From Pseudomonas sp. PSB18 (GTDB taxonomy: Bacteria > Pseudomonadota > Gammaproteobacteria > Pseudomonadales > Pseudomonadaceae): a stretch of DNA of 64,000 bases. The notes beneath the pieces are model-generated. The model did not search any database. It had not been told where the DNA came from and saw nothing but the letters and a program-made list of their open reading frames with translations. Shown here in pieces: positions 63,604 through 64,000 of the stretch (the first letter of the stretch is position 1; every line of letters starts with the position of its first letter). The stretch lies in NCBI RefSeq assembly GCF_014596565.1, contig NZ_NOIN01000008.1, forward strand, positions 1 to 64,000. Direction: 5' to 3'. The translations under genes were made by a program, and so were the position numbers.

Positions 63604-64000
63604 ATGCAAATACGTGTCGCGGAAACTAAAACGCCATTATGGGTACAGGCTACTGAGGTAGTAAAAGACAAGTTTCGAAGTTCTTACGCGGCTTCGGTAG
63701 AACCGAATCCACAATACTTTGCGGTCACTCAGGATCAGGCCGATCGTATACTTGCGTGTGCCGGTATTACCTTTGCGGATCACCGCGTTCTGTTTTCCGA
63801 GCAATACCTGACACAGCCGATTGAAGAGATTCTGTCCCAGCGTTTCGAGAAAACCATCGAGCGTTCGAACATTGTCGAGATTGGCAATCTGATTTCCCAT
63901 CATCTCACGGCGGGAATGATTCTCGTTAATATGATTCCGTTGTTGTCCTGGTGCATGGGTGGGCATTACCTGTTGTGCACTGTTACGCCTCGGGTCCGGC
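63604..64000 (+). CDS. Thermostable hemolysin family protein, 5' part
   Basis: The first 132 codons are visible; the frame is open at the window end. The segment LFSEQYLTQPIEEILSQRF followed by NIVEIGNLISHH fits the thermostable hemolysin (delta-VPH) family, whose fold is related to acyl-CoA/acyl-homoserine-lactone-type N-acyltransferases. GGAGGA lies eight bases before the ATG, a strong ribosome site. Family members often sit with AMP-binding acyl ligases, so an acylation role in a small lipid-like product is conceivable (inference). True hemolysis is not established for most members. Confidence 0.75.
   Translation, partial: MQIRVAETKTPLWVQATEVVKDKFRSSYAASVEPNPQYFAVTQDQADRILACAGITFADHRVLFSEQYLTQPIEEILSQRFEKTIERSNIVEIGNLISHHLTAGMILVNMIPLLSWCMGGHYLLCTVTPRVR

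Overview
The window looks like chromosomal DNA of a fluorescent Pseudomonas (P. fluorescens group). It is GC-rich and carries the Pseudomonas H-NS-type silencer MvaT, a PctA-type amino-acid chemoreceptor, an OprD-family porin, the argJ/secA neighbourhood in the order known from P. aeruginosa, and about ten copies of Pseudomonas REP palindrome pairs. Nearly everything is housekeeping or core genome. The two ends look accessory.

Layout. (1) 1-15.4 kb, plus strand: an apparent operon for a toxin-complex (Tc) A component split into two proteins (TcaA-like 3574-7149, TcaB-like 7219-11337). It is flanked by large Ig-like-repeat proteins: a partial copy and a complete tandem copy before it, and a protein with a CBM-like N-terminus plus Big-1-like modules after it. 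No TcB or TcC partner is visible. (2) 15.4-22.3 kb, minus strand: a six-gene RDD / SpoIIM / DUF4129 / DUF4350 / MoxR / DUF58 operon, with a REP pair between its last two genes. (3) 22.4-32.8 kb: sbcB, mvaT, purU, a three-gene glycosyltransferase / DUF2334 deacetylase / LPG-synthase-TM operon, a PctA-like MCP and a HerA-like ATPase. (4) 32.8-44.4 kb: dciA divergent from secA, then argJ, a shrunken GST gene, a MutT-ThiE-like fusion, a PduO-type adenosyltransferase, a sensor kinase, panE, yajQ and mscS. (5) 44.5-49.7 kb: OprD-family porin, an 865-bp gap, a HIT protein, slyX, a membrane-anchored cold-shock-domain protein, a Dps-like protein and a ribbon-helix-helix protein. (6) 49.8-62.4 kb, plus strand: fmdB-like, aspS, yebC, ruvC-ruvA-ruvB, ybgC-tolQ-tolR-tolA-tolB-pal-cpoB, queE-queC and tRNA-Lys(UUU). 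(7) 62.4-64 kb: an AT-richer segment after the tRNA, with a LysR regulator divergent from the start of a thermostable-hemolysin-family gene that runs off the window.

How the genes work together: regions 4 and 6 are classical core modules. They cover protein export, arginine synthesis, Holliday-junction processing, envelope constriction (Tol-Pal), preQ0 synthesis and decoding. The most unusual part is the left end. There the TcA-like proteins appear to lack the insertion that normally carries receptor-binding beta-sandwich domains, while neighbouring co-oriented genes encode thousands of residues of beta-sandwich repeats. This raises the possibility that target binding is supplied by separate proteins. 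All family assignments come from reading the translated sequence and from memory; no database search was run.
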